Shown one piece after another: positions 49,787 to 57,962 of a DNA stretch of 57,962 nucleotides. The DNA is from Sphingobium sp. GTDB lineage: Bacteria; Pseudomonadota; Alphaproteobacteria; Sphingomonadales; Sphingomonadaceae. A model generated the notes under the pieces. It did no database searches. It was not told the DNA's origin and was given only the letters and a program-made list of their open reading frames with translations. Positions within the stretch are counted from its first letter, which is position 1; each line of letters opens with the position of its first letter. The translations under genes and the position numbers were made by a program. The stretch spans positions 1-57,962 of the forward strand of contig QFQF01000019.1 of the NCBI GenBank assembly GCA_003248935.1, in the 5' to 3' direction.

Positions 49787-50542
49787 ATGGAAGGGGGCAT
49801 GGCGTCATCCGATCCCGGCAGCATCAACGAATATGGCGTCAGGCGGATCGAGGCGGGTACGCTGGGCAACCGCCCGCTGCGCTATTTTGACTTCGCGATG
49901 GCCGCCTTCGTCGCCATCCTGCTGTTGTCCAACCTGATCGGCGCGGCGAAGCTGTCGCAGCTTGGCGGCTTTACCTTCGGCGCAGGCATCCTGTTCTTTC
50001 CGCTCGGTTATGTGCTGGGTGACGTGCTGACGGAAGTCTACGGCTATGCACGTGCCCGCCGCTGCGTTTGGGCCGGGTTCGGCGCGATGCTGTTCATGGC
50101 GCTGATGAGCTGGGTGGTGGTGAAGCTGCCCCCGGCGCCGGGCTGGCCCGATCAGGCGGCGTATGAATCGGTGTTCGGCAACACCTGGCGGATCGTCTTC
50201 GCCTCGCTGGCCGCATTCTGGGCAGGTGAGTTCGCCAACAGCTTCGTCCTCGCGCGGATGAAGGTGGTGACGCAGGGCAAGCATCTGTGGGCCCGTACCA
50301 TCGGTTCGACCATCATCGGCGAGGGCGTGGACAGCCTGCTGTTCTACCCGCTCGCCTTCCTTGGCGTGTGGACCCATGATCAGGTGCTGACCGTCATGGT
50401 CACCAACTGGGCGATGAAGGTCGGCTGGGAAGTGGTGCTGACGCCCGTCACCTACATGATCGTCGGCACGCTCAAGCGGCGCGAAGGGCTCGACATCTAC
50501 GACAGCGGCACCAACTTCACGCCCTTCCGCACGCGGATCTGA
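49787..50542 (+). CDS. yhhQ: Queuosine precursor transporter (YhhQ)
   Basis: An inner-membrane protein of 251 residues and six or seven helices importing a queuosine precursor (preQ0/preQ1). The COG1738 signature is seen in FDFAMAAFVAILLLSNLIGA, FFPLGYVLGDVLTEVYGYAR and SFVLARMKVVTQGKHLWART, plus a late GWEVVLTPVTYMIVG. The ATG at 49787 has AGGGA nine bases ahead; ATGs at 49733 and 49799 are alternatives. It is divergent from the tRNA-Arg gene and followed by a small membrane gene 5 bases after its stop. Confidence 0.9.
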   Translation: MEGGMASSDPGSINEYGVRRIEAGTLGNRPLRYFDFAMAAFVAILLLSNLIGAAKLSQLGGFTFGAGILFFPLGYVLGDVLTEVYGYARARRCVWAGFGAMLFMALMSWVVVKLPPAPGWPDQAAYESVFGNTWRIVFASLAAFWAGEFANSFVLARMKVVTQGKHLWARTIGSTIIGEGVDSLLFYPLAFLGVWTHDQVLTVMVTNWAMKVGWEVVLTPVTYMIVGTLKRREGLDIYDSGTNFTPFRTRI

Positions 50543-50547
50543 CGCGC

Positions 50548-50895
50548 GTGTCGCTGGCGGACCTCGCGATGGTCTGGGGCCCGGTGAAGGTCCAGATCGA
50601 ATATGTCCTGGGCCTGTCGTCGGACGCGGTGCACGTGCATGTCAGCGTGCTGATGTTCCTGTTCTTCGCGCTCGTGACGCGACGGCGCCTCAGCCATCCG
50701 ATGCCATGGCTCATGGTGCTGGGCGTCGAATGCCTGAACGAACTGGTCGACATGAACCAGCCGTTCGGCACGATCGAGAATAACTGGCCGGCATCGTGGC
50801 ACGACATCAAGAACACGATGTTCCTGCCCACGATGATCATGATCGTCGTAGCCCTGCGCGACCGGGGCTTCATGAAGCCCCGTCAACGTCGCTGA
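50548..50895 (+). CDS. Small membrane protein (115 residues)
   Basis: A 115-residue protein with three hydrophobic helices (about 33-45 VSVLMFLFFALVT, 54-68, 92-105 FLPTMIMIVVAL). It begins with GTG (50548), 5 bases after the yhhQ stop, so it is probably co-translated. The invariant-looking polar loop NELVDMNQPFGTIENNW lies between helices two and three. I do not recognise a named family; a VanZ-like fold is possible. Function unknown. Confidence 0.65.
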   Translation: MSLADLAMVWGPVKVQIEYVLGLSSDAVHVHVSVLMFLFFALVTRRRLSHPMPWLMVLGVECLNELVDMNQPFGTIENNWPASWHDIKNTMFLPTMIMIVVALRDRGFMKPRQRR

Positions 50896-50914
50896 AACCG
50901 GGTCCGTTACCCGT

Positions 50915-51589
50915 TCAGGCGCGGGCGAGTAGCCCCTCGACCAGGCTCTCGAACATGGGGCGTCCGTCGGTGCGGCCGTGCGCGGGTTCGATCATCCGCT
51001 CCGGATGCGGCATCATGCCGAGCACGTTGCCCGCGTCGTTCAGGATGCCGGCGATCGCGCGGGCCGATCCGTTCACCGGCTCGCCATAGCGGAACGCGAT
51101 CCGTCCTTCGCCCTCGAGGCGATCGAGCGTGGCATCATCGGCGAAGTAATTGCCGTCATGATGCGCCACCGGGATCCGGATGCTCTCGCCCGCCGCATAG
51201 CGCGCGGTGAACGCCGACTGGCTGTTCTCGACCGTCAGGGCCACGTCGCGGCAGACGAAATGCCCGCCCGCGTTGCGCAGCAGCGCGCCGGGCAGCAGAC
51301 CGGCTTCGGTCAGCACCTGAAAGCCGTTGCAAATGCCCAGGACGAAGGCGCCGCGGGCAGCGGCGGCGGCCACGGCCTGCATCACCGGCGAGCGGGCGGC
51401 CATCGCGCCGGACCGCAGATAATCGCCATAGGAAAAGCCGCCGGGTACCCCGATCAGGTCGACGCCATCGGGCAGTGCGGTGTCGCGATGCCACACCATA
51501 GCCGGCTTGACGCCGCTGACCTTCTCGATCGCGACGGCGAGATCGCGGTCGCAATTGCTTCCGGGGAAGACGATGACCGCGCTCTTCAT
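50915..51589 (-). CDS. purQ: Phosphoribosylformylglycinamidine synthase subunit PurQ
   Basis: Glutaminase subunit of the FGAM synthase complex (PurL-PurQ-PurS) in purine synthesis. The 224-residue class I amidotransferase begins MKSAVIVFPGSNCDRDLAVA; the catalytic Cys87 is in GICNGFQVLTEAGLLPGALL and the His-Glu pair in MPHPERM. The ATG at 51589 is 2 bases after the purS stop, so the two are translated together. purL is not in the window. Confidence 0.96.
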   Translation of the reverse strand: MKSAVIVFPGSNCDRDLAVAIEKVSGVKPAMVWHRDTALPDGVDLIGVPGGFSYGDYLRSGAMAARSPVMQAVAAAAARGAFVLGICNGFQVLTEAGLLPGALLRNAGGHFVCRDVALTVENSQSAFTARYAAGESIRIPVAHHDGNYFADDATLDRLEGEGRIAFRYGEPVNGSARAIAGILNDAGNVLGMMPHPERMIEPAHGRTDGRPMFESLVEGLLARA

Positions 51590-51591
51590 GG

Positions 51592-51825
51592 TCAGGCGAC
51601 CTTCTCGATCCGGTAGTTTTCGATGACGGTGTTGGCGAGCAGCGTCTTGCACATCGCGTCGATGTCCGCATCGCTGGTGCCGTCGGCCAGATCGAGTTCG
51701 ATCAGCTTGCCCGCGCGCACGTCATTGACGCCGCCGAAACCGAGGCCTTCGAGCGCATGATGGATGGCCCGGCCCTGCGGGTCGAGGACGCCGCCTTTCA
51801 GGGTGATGAAGATACGGGCTTTCAT
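51592..51825 (-). CDS. purS: Phosphoribosylformylglycinamidine synthase subunit PurS
   Basis: Small structural subunit that links PurL and PurQ. The 77-residue protein is complete: MKARIFITLKGGVLDPQGRA, then GVNDVRAGKLIELDL and ANTVIENYRI, all family landmarks. The ATG at 51825 is preferred over an open upstream frame. It leads purQ by 2 bases. The pair is separated from purC by the opposite-strand TauE-type gene. Confidence 0.95.
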   Translation of the reverse strand: MKARIFITLKGGVLDPQGRAIHHALEGLGFGGVNDVRAGKLIELDLADGTSDADIDAMCKTLLANTVIENYRIEKVA

Positions 51826-51943
51826 GTCCGGGCGGCTCCTTTGTTTGGATGGGTGCCCCCCTAGAGCGGCAGCGCCGCGCGGGCAAGCGCTAACCCTGAC
51901 GACAGGGGGTGCCAAGCGCTCTGTTTGTCCCTAAGCGCGTCGC

Positions 51944-52693
51944 ATGAGTGAGGTGCATCTCTATTATCTGTGCGCGATCGTCGCGGTGGTCATATCCGGA
52001 CTGGCGAAGGGTGGTTTCGCCGGTCTCGGCGCGCTGGCCATGCCGGTCATGGCGCTGGGCGTCGACCCTGTGCGCGGGGCGGCGATCCTGCTGCCTATCC
52101 TGATCCTGCAGGATGCGGTCAGCGTCTGGGCCTATCGCCGCAGTTGGGACGGCCAGGTGCTGCGCACGATGCTGCCCGGCATGGCGATCGGCATCGTCCT
52201 TGGCTATCTGTTCGCCGCGCGCGTTTCGGAAACGGCCGTGCTTGGCGTGGTCGGCGGAATTTCCGTCGTCTTCGGCTTGCATCGGTTGTGGCAGGAGCGG
52301 GGAGGCACCATTCCTGTTCCCTCCAATTCCCCGCTCTGGGTCGGAAGGCTGTTCGGCGTGGCGTCGGGCTTCACCAGCCAGATCGCTCATGCGGGCGCGC
52401 CGCCGTTTCAGATGTGGGTGCTGCCGCGCCGCCTGCCGCGCGATACTCTGGTGGGCACGACAGCGATCGCGTTCGCCATCATGAACTGGATGAAGGTGCC
52501 GGCCTATGCCGCTTTGGGGCAGTTCACCAATGCCAACCTCACGGCGACCGCTCTGCTGGTGCCGGTCGCGCTGGTGTCGACATTTGCGGGCGTGGCGATC
52601 GTGCGCCGGATCGATCCGGCGCGCTTCTATCGCCTGATCTACCTGTTCATGGTGTTGCTGGGTCTGAAGCTGCTGGCCGACGCGCTGCTCTGA
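51944..52693 (+). CDS. TauE/SafE-family sulfite/sulfonate exporter
   Basis: A 249-residue membrane protein with about eight helices of the TauE/SafE/YfcA family. It has an early SGLAKGGFAGLGALAMPVMA and a middle GVASGFTSQIAHAGAPPFQM, the two half-repeats typical of the family. It may export sulfite, sulfoacetate or similar anions. It lies alone on the plus strand between purS and purC, so it has no operon partner to hint at a substrate. Confidence 0.87.
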   Translation: MSEVHLYYLCAIVAVVISGLAKGGFAGLGALAMPVMALGVDPVRGAAILLPILILQDAVSVWAYRRSWDGQVLRTMLPGMAIGIVLGYLFAARVSETAVLGVVGGISVVFGLHRLWQERGGTIPVPSNSPLWVGRLFGVASGFTSQIAHAGAPPFQMWVLPRRLPRDTLVGTTAIAFAIMNWMKVPAYAALGQFTNANLTATALLVPVALVSTFAGVAIVRRIDPARFYRLIYLFMVLLGLKLLADALL

Positions 52694-52718
52694 CGCGGCG
52701 CATCGGCGCAGGCGTCGT

Positions 52719-53498
<780 letters not shown>

Positions 53499-53516
53499 GG
53501 CGGACTTCCTGTCTGG

Positions 53517-53568
53517 AAAAAATGCGCCCCGGCAACGCGAATCGAGGAGGATTGGCGGTCGCCGGGGC
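53517..53568 (-). terminator. Terminator of the trehalose operon, just ahead of purC
   Basis: GCCCCGGC (53526-53533) and GCCGGGGC (53561-53568) form an 8-bp stem with a 27-base loop, and the minus strand continues GCATTTTTT (T-run 53522-53517). It lies after otsA and 19 bases before the purC ATG. It is most simply the terminator of otsB-GH15-otsA, though as it sits in the purC leader it could also act as an attenuator. Confidence 0.7.
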
Positions 53569-53667
53569 TGGTTCGGCCGCCCATAACCGAATTGTTCCGG
53601 TGGTGCAAATTGCGGCGGCGGACCCGCAATTCCGGAGGCGCAATGCCGGACCGGGCAGAAACCGGCG

Positions 53668-55077
53668 TCAGTTGAGCGCGGTGTCGACTTCCGGCGTTTC
53701 GGCCCTGTCCGTCGACGCGCCCGACAGGCGCGCGGTGAAGCAGCCGCGCCACCAGTTGACGTCCTGCTCCGTGACGCTGGCGATCATCGCCTGCCAGCGG
53801 CGCTTGCGCTCGTCGAGCGGCATGGCCAGTGCCCTCAGTATCGCGTCGGCCATCTCTTCGGGCGAATAGGGGTTGATCAGCAGCGCGTCCTTCAGTTGCA
53901 GCGCCGCGCCCGCGAAGCGGGAGAGGATGAGGACGCCGGGATCCTCCGGGTCCTGCGCCGCGACATATTCCTTCGCCACCAGGTTCATCCCGTCCCGCAG
54001 CGGGGTGACGAGGCCGATCCGCGCGGCCCGGTACACGCCCGCCAGCCGGTCGCGGGGATAGCCCTGGTTAACGTAGCGGATCGGTGTCCAGTCGACGTCG
54101 CTGTATTCGCCGTTGATCCGCCCGGCGAGCGCGTCGAGCGTGGCCCGGATTTCCTGATAGCTCTCGACCTCGCCGCGCGACGGTGGCGCGATCTGGAGAA
54201 GCACGACCTCCCGATGGGTTTCGGGATGGTCCTTGAGCAGGCGGGCATAGCCGTTGAACCGCTCTTCAAGCCCCTTGGAGTAATCGAGCCGGTCGACGCC
54301 GACGATCAGCGCGCGGCCCTGAAGCGACTCCCGCACCTGGCCGCACATCGCGGCCGCCTGTTCGGACTTGCTCGCGTTGATGAATTCCTGTGCGTCGACC
54401 CCGATCGGGCATGCCACGGCCTCAATGGTGCGATTGCCGACGGTGACATAATCGCCGTCCACATTTCCGCCCATTTCCTTCTCGACATAATGGCGGAAGG
54501 ATTCGAGCCACTCCTCTGTGTGGAAGCCGACGACGTCGTAGGCGAACAGCGTTTCCACCAGCTTCGTGTGATGGGGCAGGGACACCAGCAGGCGGGTCGG
54601 CGGCCAGGGGATGTGCAGGAAGAAGCCCATCCGGTTCTCGTGCCCGCGATCGCGGAGCATCTGGCCGAGCGGGATCAGGTGATAATCATGTATCCACAAT
54701 ATGTCGTCCGGCTCGATCAGCGGGCTGGTCGTGTCGGCGAAACGCTCGTTCACCCGGTTGTAGCCACCCTCGAAATCGCGCGCATATTCGGCGAGGTCGA
54801 TACGGAAATGGAACAGCGGCCACAGCGTTTTGTTGGCGTAGCCGTTGTAATATTCGTCGACGTCCTGCTCCTCCAGGTCGATCGTCGCGGTCTTGACGCC
54901 GTCATCGTCGTTGAAGGCGATCTGGCCGGTGAACTGCGCCGTCGTCTCGCCCGACCAGCCGACCCAGATACCCCGGCTCTCGCGCAGCGCGGCGGACAGC
55001 GCGATCGAGAGACCGCCCTGATCGGCGCCCGACCCCGGTCTCTTCACCCGGTTGGATATCACGATGAGGCGGCTCAT
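53668..55077 (-). CDS. otsA: Trehalose-6-phosphate synthase
   Basis: Makes trehalose-6-phosphate from UDP-glucose and glucose-6-phosphate, for osmotic and general stress. The 469-residue GT20 enzyme begins MSRLIVISNRVKRPG, has the GGL loop (residues 22-24) and the segments WIHDYHLIPLGQMLR and GVDRLDYSKGLEERF. The chosen ATG (55077) overlaps the GH15 stop in ATGA; other ATGs lie at 55083 and 55092. A terminator follows. It uses UDP-glucose, which is also the substrate of Ugd. Confidence 0.96.
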   Translation of the reverse strand: MSRLIVISNRVKRPGSGADQGGLSIALSAALRESRGIWVGWSGETTAQFTGQIAFNDDDGVKTATIDLEEQDVDEYYNGYANKTLWPLFHFRIDLAEYARDFEGGYNRVNERFADTTSPLIEPDDILWIHDYHLIPLGQMLRDRGHENRMGFFLHIPWPPTRLLVSLPHHTKLVETLFAYDVVGFHTEEWLESFRHYVEKEMGGNVDGDYVTVGNRTIEAVACPIGVDAQEFINASKSEQAAAMCGQVRESLQGRALIVGVDRLDYSKGLEERFNGYARLLKDHPETHREVVLLQIAPPSRGEVESYQEIRATLDALAGRINGEYSDVDWTPIRYVNQGYPRDRLAGVYRAARIGLVTPLRDGMNLVAKEYVAAQDPEDPGVLILSRFAGAALQLKDALLINPYSPEEMADAILRALAMPLDERKRRWQAMIASVTEQDVNWWRGCFTARLSGASTDRAETPEVDTALN

Positions 55078-57017
55078 CTGCATTCGCTCCATGGCTTGCT
55101 CAGCAGGACGGCGCAGTTGATGATGCCGACGAGCGAGTAGGTCTGGGGATAATTGCCCCACAATTCCCCTGTCTCGGGGTCGATATCCTCCGACAGCAGG
55201 CCGGCCACGGTCCTGCGCGACAGCATCTCCTCGAACAGGGCGCGGGCTTCGTCGCGGCGGCCGGTGCGGTGCAGTGCCTCGATCAGCCAAAAGGTGCAGA
55301 CGTTGAAGGCCGTGACCGGCTCGCCGAAATCGTCGGGCGCCGAATAGCGCAGCATGTCCGATCCGCGCCGCAGGTCGCGCTCCAGCGCGTTGAGCGTGCC
55401 CAGGAACATCGGGTCGTCGGCGCTGAGGAAGCGCAGGTCGAGCAGTTGCAGCAGGGAGGCGTCGCGCGCGTCGTCCTCGAAATTGGCTGATAATGCCTCG
55501 CTGTCAGGACGCCAGGCGGCGGCGATGATGCGATTGTGCATCTCCGTCGCACGCTCCGCCCAGTGCGCGGCGCGATCATAGAGGCCAAGCGCGGCGGCGG
55601 CGTGGGAAAGCCGGTCGCATGCGGCCCAGCACATGACCGCGCTATAGCTGTGCACATGCGCGCGCGTGCGCAGTTCCCACAGGCCCGCGTCGGGCTGGTC
55701 GAACACCTTCCATGCCCGCTCGCCGATCGCCTCCAGCGAATCGAAATCGGCACGCCCGGCCATGCGCAGCAGGCGCTGGTCGATGAATGCCTGCACGGAA
55801 GACAGTACGATCTGGCCATAGGCGTCGTGCTGGACCTGGGAATAGGCGGCGTTGCCCACCCGTACCGGACCCATGCCGCGATAGCCGGGAAGCGCCTCCG
55901 CCTCCCATTCCTCCAGCGTCGCGTTGCCCCGCACGTCATAGAGCGGCTGGATATGGCCGCCGCGCGCGCCATCGACGATATTGCGCAGATAGGCGAGATA
56001 CCCCTCCAGCACGTCGAGCGCGCCGAGCCGGTTCAGTGCCTCGACCGTATAATAGGCGTCGCGTATCCAGCAGTAGCGATAGTCCCAGTTCCGCCCGCTG
56101 TCGGCATGCTCGGGAATGGAGGTGGTGAGCGCGGCGACGATCGCGCCGGTCTCCTCATGCTGGCAAAGCTTCAGGGTGATCGCCGAGCGGATCACCGCTT
56201 CCTGCCATTCGGGCGGGATGGCGAGGCCACGGACCCACAGCTGCCAGTGCTGGAGCGTTTCGTCATACATGCGCTCGATCGCGGGGCGCAGCGCGTCGGA
56301 AAAGCTTTCGTCCGGCCCCAGGAAGAAATGGGTGTCATGCTCCAGCCGGAACCAGCTTTCCTGGGAGATGAGGCCGATCGGCGCGTCGGTGGAAAGCCGC
56401 ATCGCCATGTAGGACAGTACCATGCGGACATGGTTGGAGCCGTAGGTGATCGGCACCTGCTCCGCGTTCCACGCCGTCGTCGGGCGCAGGCGAATGCGGA
56501 TGCGCGGGCTGCCCGCGACCGGACGCACGATCCGCGCGAACGCCACCGGCCGGTACATGCGCCCCTTGTGGCGGTAACGCGGGCAGAAATCATAGGTCTC
56601 GATCGCGTTGCCGTCCCCGTCGGTCTGGCGGGTCATCAGGATCGGGGTGTTGCGGACATAGGCCTGCTCGATCCGGACGCAGTTCTCCAGTTCGATGGCC
56701 CAGAAGCCCCGGCTGTCCTTCGCCTGCCAGTCATCGTCGTCGAGGAGGGCGGAAAAGACCGGGTCGCCGTCCACGCGCGGCACGCAGGCCCAGATAAAGC
56801 GGCCCGCGGTGTCGATCAGGGCGGACGCCTGGCAATTGCCGATCGGCCAGAGGTCCAGGGTGCGGGCACCGGCTTCCCGCGCGACCTTCGCATCGGCGGC
56901 ATCGGCGGGCTGTTCATGGGGGGAAGGAGGCGGACGGTCGGATTCAAGCAGGGAGTCCGCAGACGGTGCGAGGGCCGACACAGGCATGGACGACGGATGT
57001 TCGGACTGGTTCGGCAT
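55074..57017 (-). CDS. GH15 glucoamylase/trehalase-type hydrolase in the trehalose operon
   Basis: A 647-residue GH15 glycoside hydrolase. The N-terminal 60 residues are low-complexity and Pro/Ala-rich; the (alpha/alpha)6 barrel follows, with the catalytic region SGRNWDYRYCWIRDAYYTVE and, near the end, SEDIDPETGELWGNYPQTYS, the second acidic residue. No signal peptide is clear, so it should be cytoplasmic. Between otsB and otsA, it is likely to hydrolyse trehalose or a maltosaccharide so as to keep trehalose in balance. It shares ATGA with otsA. Confidence 0.9.
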   Translation of the reverse strand: MPNQSEHPSSMPVSALAPSADSLLESDRPPPSPHEQPADAADAKVAREAGARTLDLWPIGNCQASALIDTAGRFIWACVPRVDGDPVFSALLDDDDWQAKDSRGFWAIELENCVRIEQAYVRNTPILMTRQTDGDGNAIETYDFCPRYRHKGRMYRPVAFARIVRPVAGSPRIRIRLRPTTAWNAEQVPITYGSNHVRMVLSYMAMRLSTDAPIGLISQESWFRLEHDTHFFLGPDESFSDALRPAIERMYDETLQHWQLWVRGLAIPPEWQEAVIRSAITLKLCQHEETGAIVAALTTSIPEHADSGRNWDYRYCWIRDAYYTVEALNRLGALDVLEGYLAYLRNIVDGARGGHIQPLYDVRGNATLEEWEAEALPGYRGMGPVRVGNAAYSQVQHDAYGQIVLSSVQAFIDQRLLRMAGRADFDSLEAIGERAWKVFDQPDAGLWELRTRAHVHSYSAVMCWAACDRLSHAAAALGLYDRAAHWAERATEMHNRIIAAAWRPDSEALSANFEDDARDASLLQLLDLRFLSADDPMFLGTLNALERDLRRGSDMLRYSAPDDFGEPVTAFNVCTFWLIEALHRTGRRDEARALFEEMLSRRTVAGLLSEDIDPETGELWGNYPQTYSLVGIINCAVLLSKPWSECR

Positions 57018-57055
57018 TCACCCCACCGGTTCAAGGCATGACGGATCGCCGCGCG

Positions 57056-57805
57056 TCAGGCGGCGTGCGTATCGAGATAATGCCTGACGGCGGCAACCTG
57101 TTCCAAATGCCATTGCGCCGCCGTAGCGCGCGCGGGGCCGACGAGTACGCCATTGCCCCCGTGTGCGCGGGCCGTTTCGAAGCCCTCCTCGTCGGTGACA
57201 TCATCCCCGAAAAACAGCGGCGTACCCCCCGCCATCGGCGGCTGCGCGATCAGGTGGGCCAGCGCCGTGCCCTTGTTCGCGCCGCCGGGGCGCAGCTCGA
57301 ACATCATCTTGCCTGCCTGGATGAACAGCCCGGTGCGTGCGGCCAGTTCCTCGGCCAGCGCATGACAGGCCGTCTCCCATTCCGGCGCCATGCGGAAGTG
57401 GAGGCCCACGCTCAGCGTCTTGCGTTCGACCAGAAGGCCGGGCTTGTCGCTGGCGAAGGCAGTGAAGGCCTGCTCCGCCTCATCCACGCCTGACAGGCGG
57501 GCGGGGCCGATCACATCGCTCCCCGGATAGGCGATTTCCAGCCCGTGCGAGCCGGCCAGCACGAAATCACCAAGACCAAAGCTGTCGCGCAGGGTCGCCA
57601 CCGAGCGGCCGCTGACGATCGCCAGGCGTCCGTCCAGCGCATCGCGGCGCCGTCGCAGGAGCGCGCAGAGTTCCGCATCGACGCGCACGGCGTCGGGGGC
57701 TTCGGTCAGGGGGACGAGCGTTCCGTCGAAATCGAGGAACAGGGCCGCGCCATCGAGCAGGGAGGGCGATGGCGGCGGCAGAACGGGCATTTCCAGAACA
57801 GTCAC
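57056..57805 (-). CDS. otsB: Trehalose-6-phosphate phosphatase
   Basis: Removes phosphate from trehalose-6-phosphate. The 249-residue HAD-family protein has the nucleophile motif DFDGT with Asp25 and Asp27, IVSGRS, and the C-terminal FFGDDVTDEEGF that binds Mg2+. It begins with a GTG (57805) with AAGGGC ahead. It is first in the operon otsB-GH15-otsA, 38 bases before GH15, and downstream of an EcfG-type promoter. Confidence 0.95.
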   Translation of the reverse strand: MTVLEMPVLPPPSPSLLDGAALFLDFDGTLVPLTEAPDAVRVDAELCALLRRRRDALDGRLAIVSGRSVATLRDSFGLGDFVLAGSHGLEIAYPGSDVIGPARLSGVDEAEQAFTAFASDKPGLLVERKTLSVGLHFRMAPEWETACHALAEELAARTGLFIQAGKMMFELRPGGANKGTALAHLIAQPPMAGGTPLFFGDDVTDEEGFETARAHGGNGVLVGPARATAAQWHLEQVAAVRHYLDTHAA

Positions 57806-57838
57806 GCCCTTATGGTGCAGCGCAGTGCCCGGCTTGGC

Positions 57839-57864
57839 AACCCGGCTTGGCCCATTTCCGTTCC
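57839..57864 (-). promoter_or_regulatory. EcfG-type general stress promoter of otsB-GH15-otsA
   Basis: On the minus strand GGAAC (57864-57860) is followed, after exactly 18 bases, by GTT (57841-57839). This fits the alphaproteobacterial general stress promoter GGAAC-N16/17-CGTT with one mismatch (G instead of C before GTT). Transcription would start about 27 bases before the GTG of otsB. Trehalose genes are a classic target of that sigma factor in related bacteria. A 10-bp direct repeat, CCCGGCTTGG, at 57828-57837 and 57841-57850 overlaps the -10. Confidence 0.55.
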
Positions 57865-57962
57865 CATATGTGGACGGCTCCCTCTTGCAAGGGCTGAACG
57901 GAAAATTTGATCGGATCGCTTGCTTCCATATGTCCGGCCTTTCGGTGCGGTCGCACGTGACC

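Noticed and set aside
55536..57041. A 501-codon plus-strand frame opposite the GH15 gene
   Set aside because: Shadow; the minus-strand gene has the catalytic motifs and operon overlaps.

Overview
The window is a high-GC chromosomal segment from an alphaproteobacterium, most probably a member of the Sphingomonadales. This rests on the rpoB/rpoC protein sequences, a CtrA cell-cycle regulator, a Bpt-type leucyltransferase, an OtsB-GH15-OtsA trehalose operon, and an exopolysaccharide gene set typical of sphingomonads. I see no transposase, integrase, CRISPR array or rRNA gene. There is one tRNA, Arg(UCU).

Layout. 1-5283: the start of rpoC and all of rpoB on the minus strand, with a promoter and a folded leader of their own and no rplL in front. 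5603-10824: nucleotide-sugar genes, namely manC with a coupled 44-codon membrane microprotein and ugd (minus), then wecB-wecC (plus). 10843-13997: three lipid or envelope-type genes, a PAP2_3/Aur1-like enzyme, a DedA protein and a PhyH-type dioxygenase. 14191-19813: a Kdo and capsule-anchor operon, kdsD-kdsB-kdsA-kpsC-kpsS. 19858-31244: polysaccharide glycosyltransferases, the Wza-like outer-membrane exporter, a Wzc-like tyrosine kinase, a Wzx-like flippase, two methyltransferases and a large polytopic membrane protein. 31241-34679: manA, an exported amidohydrolase and a 3-hydroxyisobutyrate dehydrogenase-like gene chained by 4-bp overlaps. 34770-38717: threonine ammonia-lyase, a WcaJ-type priming transferase and a UDP-glucuronate 4-epimerase. 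38901-57962: mostly housekeeping genes (bpt, msrC, arfB, an RluA-type synthase, wrbA/pirin/LysR, ctrA, PBP1A, tRNA-Arg, yhhQ, purQ/purS/purC) and the trehalose operon otsB-GH15-otsA.

How the genes work together. ManA, ManC, Ugd, the UDP-GlcA epimerase and WecB/WecC would supply GDP-mannose, UDP-GlcA, UDP-GalA and UDP-ManNAcA, pointing to an acidic surface polysaccharide. KdsD/KdsA/KdsB would make CMP-Kdo, and KpsC/KpsS would use it to build a poly-Kdo linker on a lipid anchor. Sphingomonads are known for carrying glycosphingolipids in place of LPS, so the obvious use of Kdo here is the capsule anchor rather than lipid A. The cluster mixes anchor enzymes of ABC-transporter capsules (KpsC/KpsS) with Wza, Wzc and a Wzx-like flippase. 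No KpsM/KpsT is present in the window, and KpsC has only one recognisable catalytic half. This hybrid locus, next to lipid-modifying genes, is the most interesting part of the window.

Regulatory signals: a folded leader upstream of rpoB, a palindrome between ugd and wecB, GANTC and CtrA half-sites upstream of ctrA, an EcfG-type general-stress promoter in front of otsB, and a terminator made of a perfect 24-bp inverted repeat after ilvA. Longer stretches without a gene: 5284-5602 holds the rpoB promoter and leader plus the end of the manC transcript. 46398-46698 holds the ctrA control region. 11893-12149 (between the PAP2_3 gene and dedA) shows nothing convincing beyond a short GGGCAAA tandem repeat. 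57806-57962 holds the trehalose promoter.
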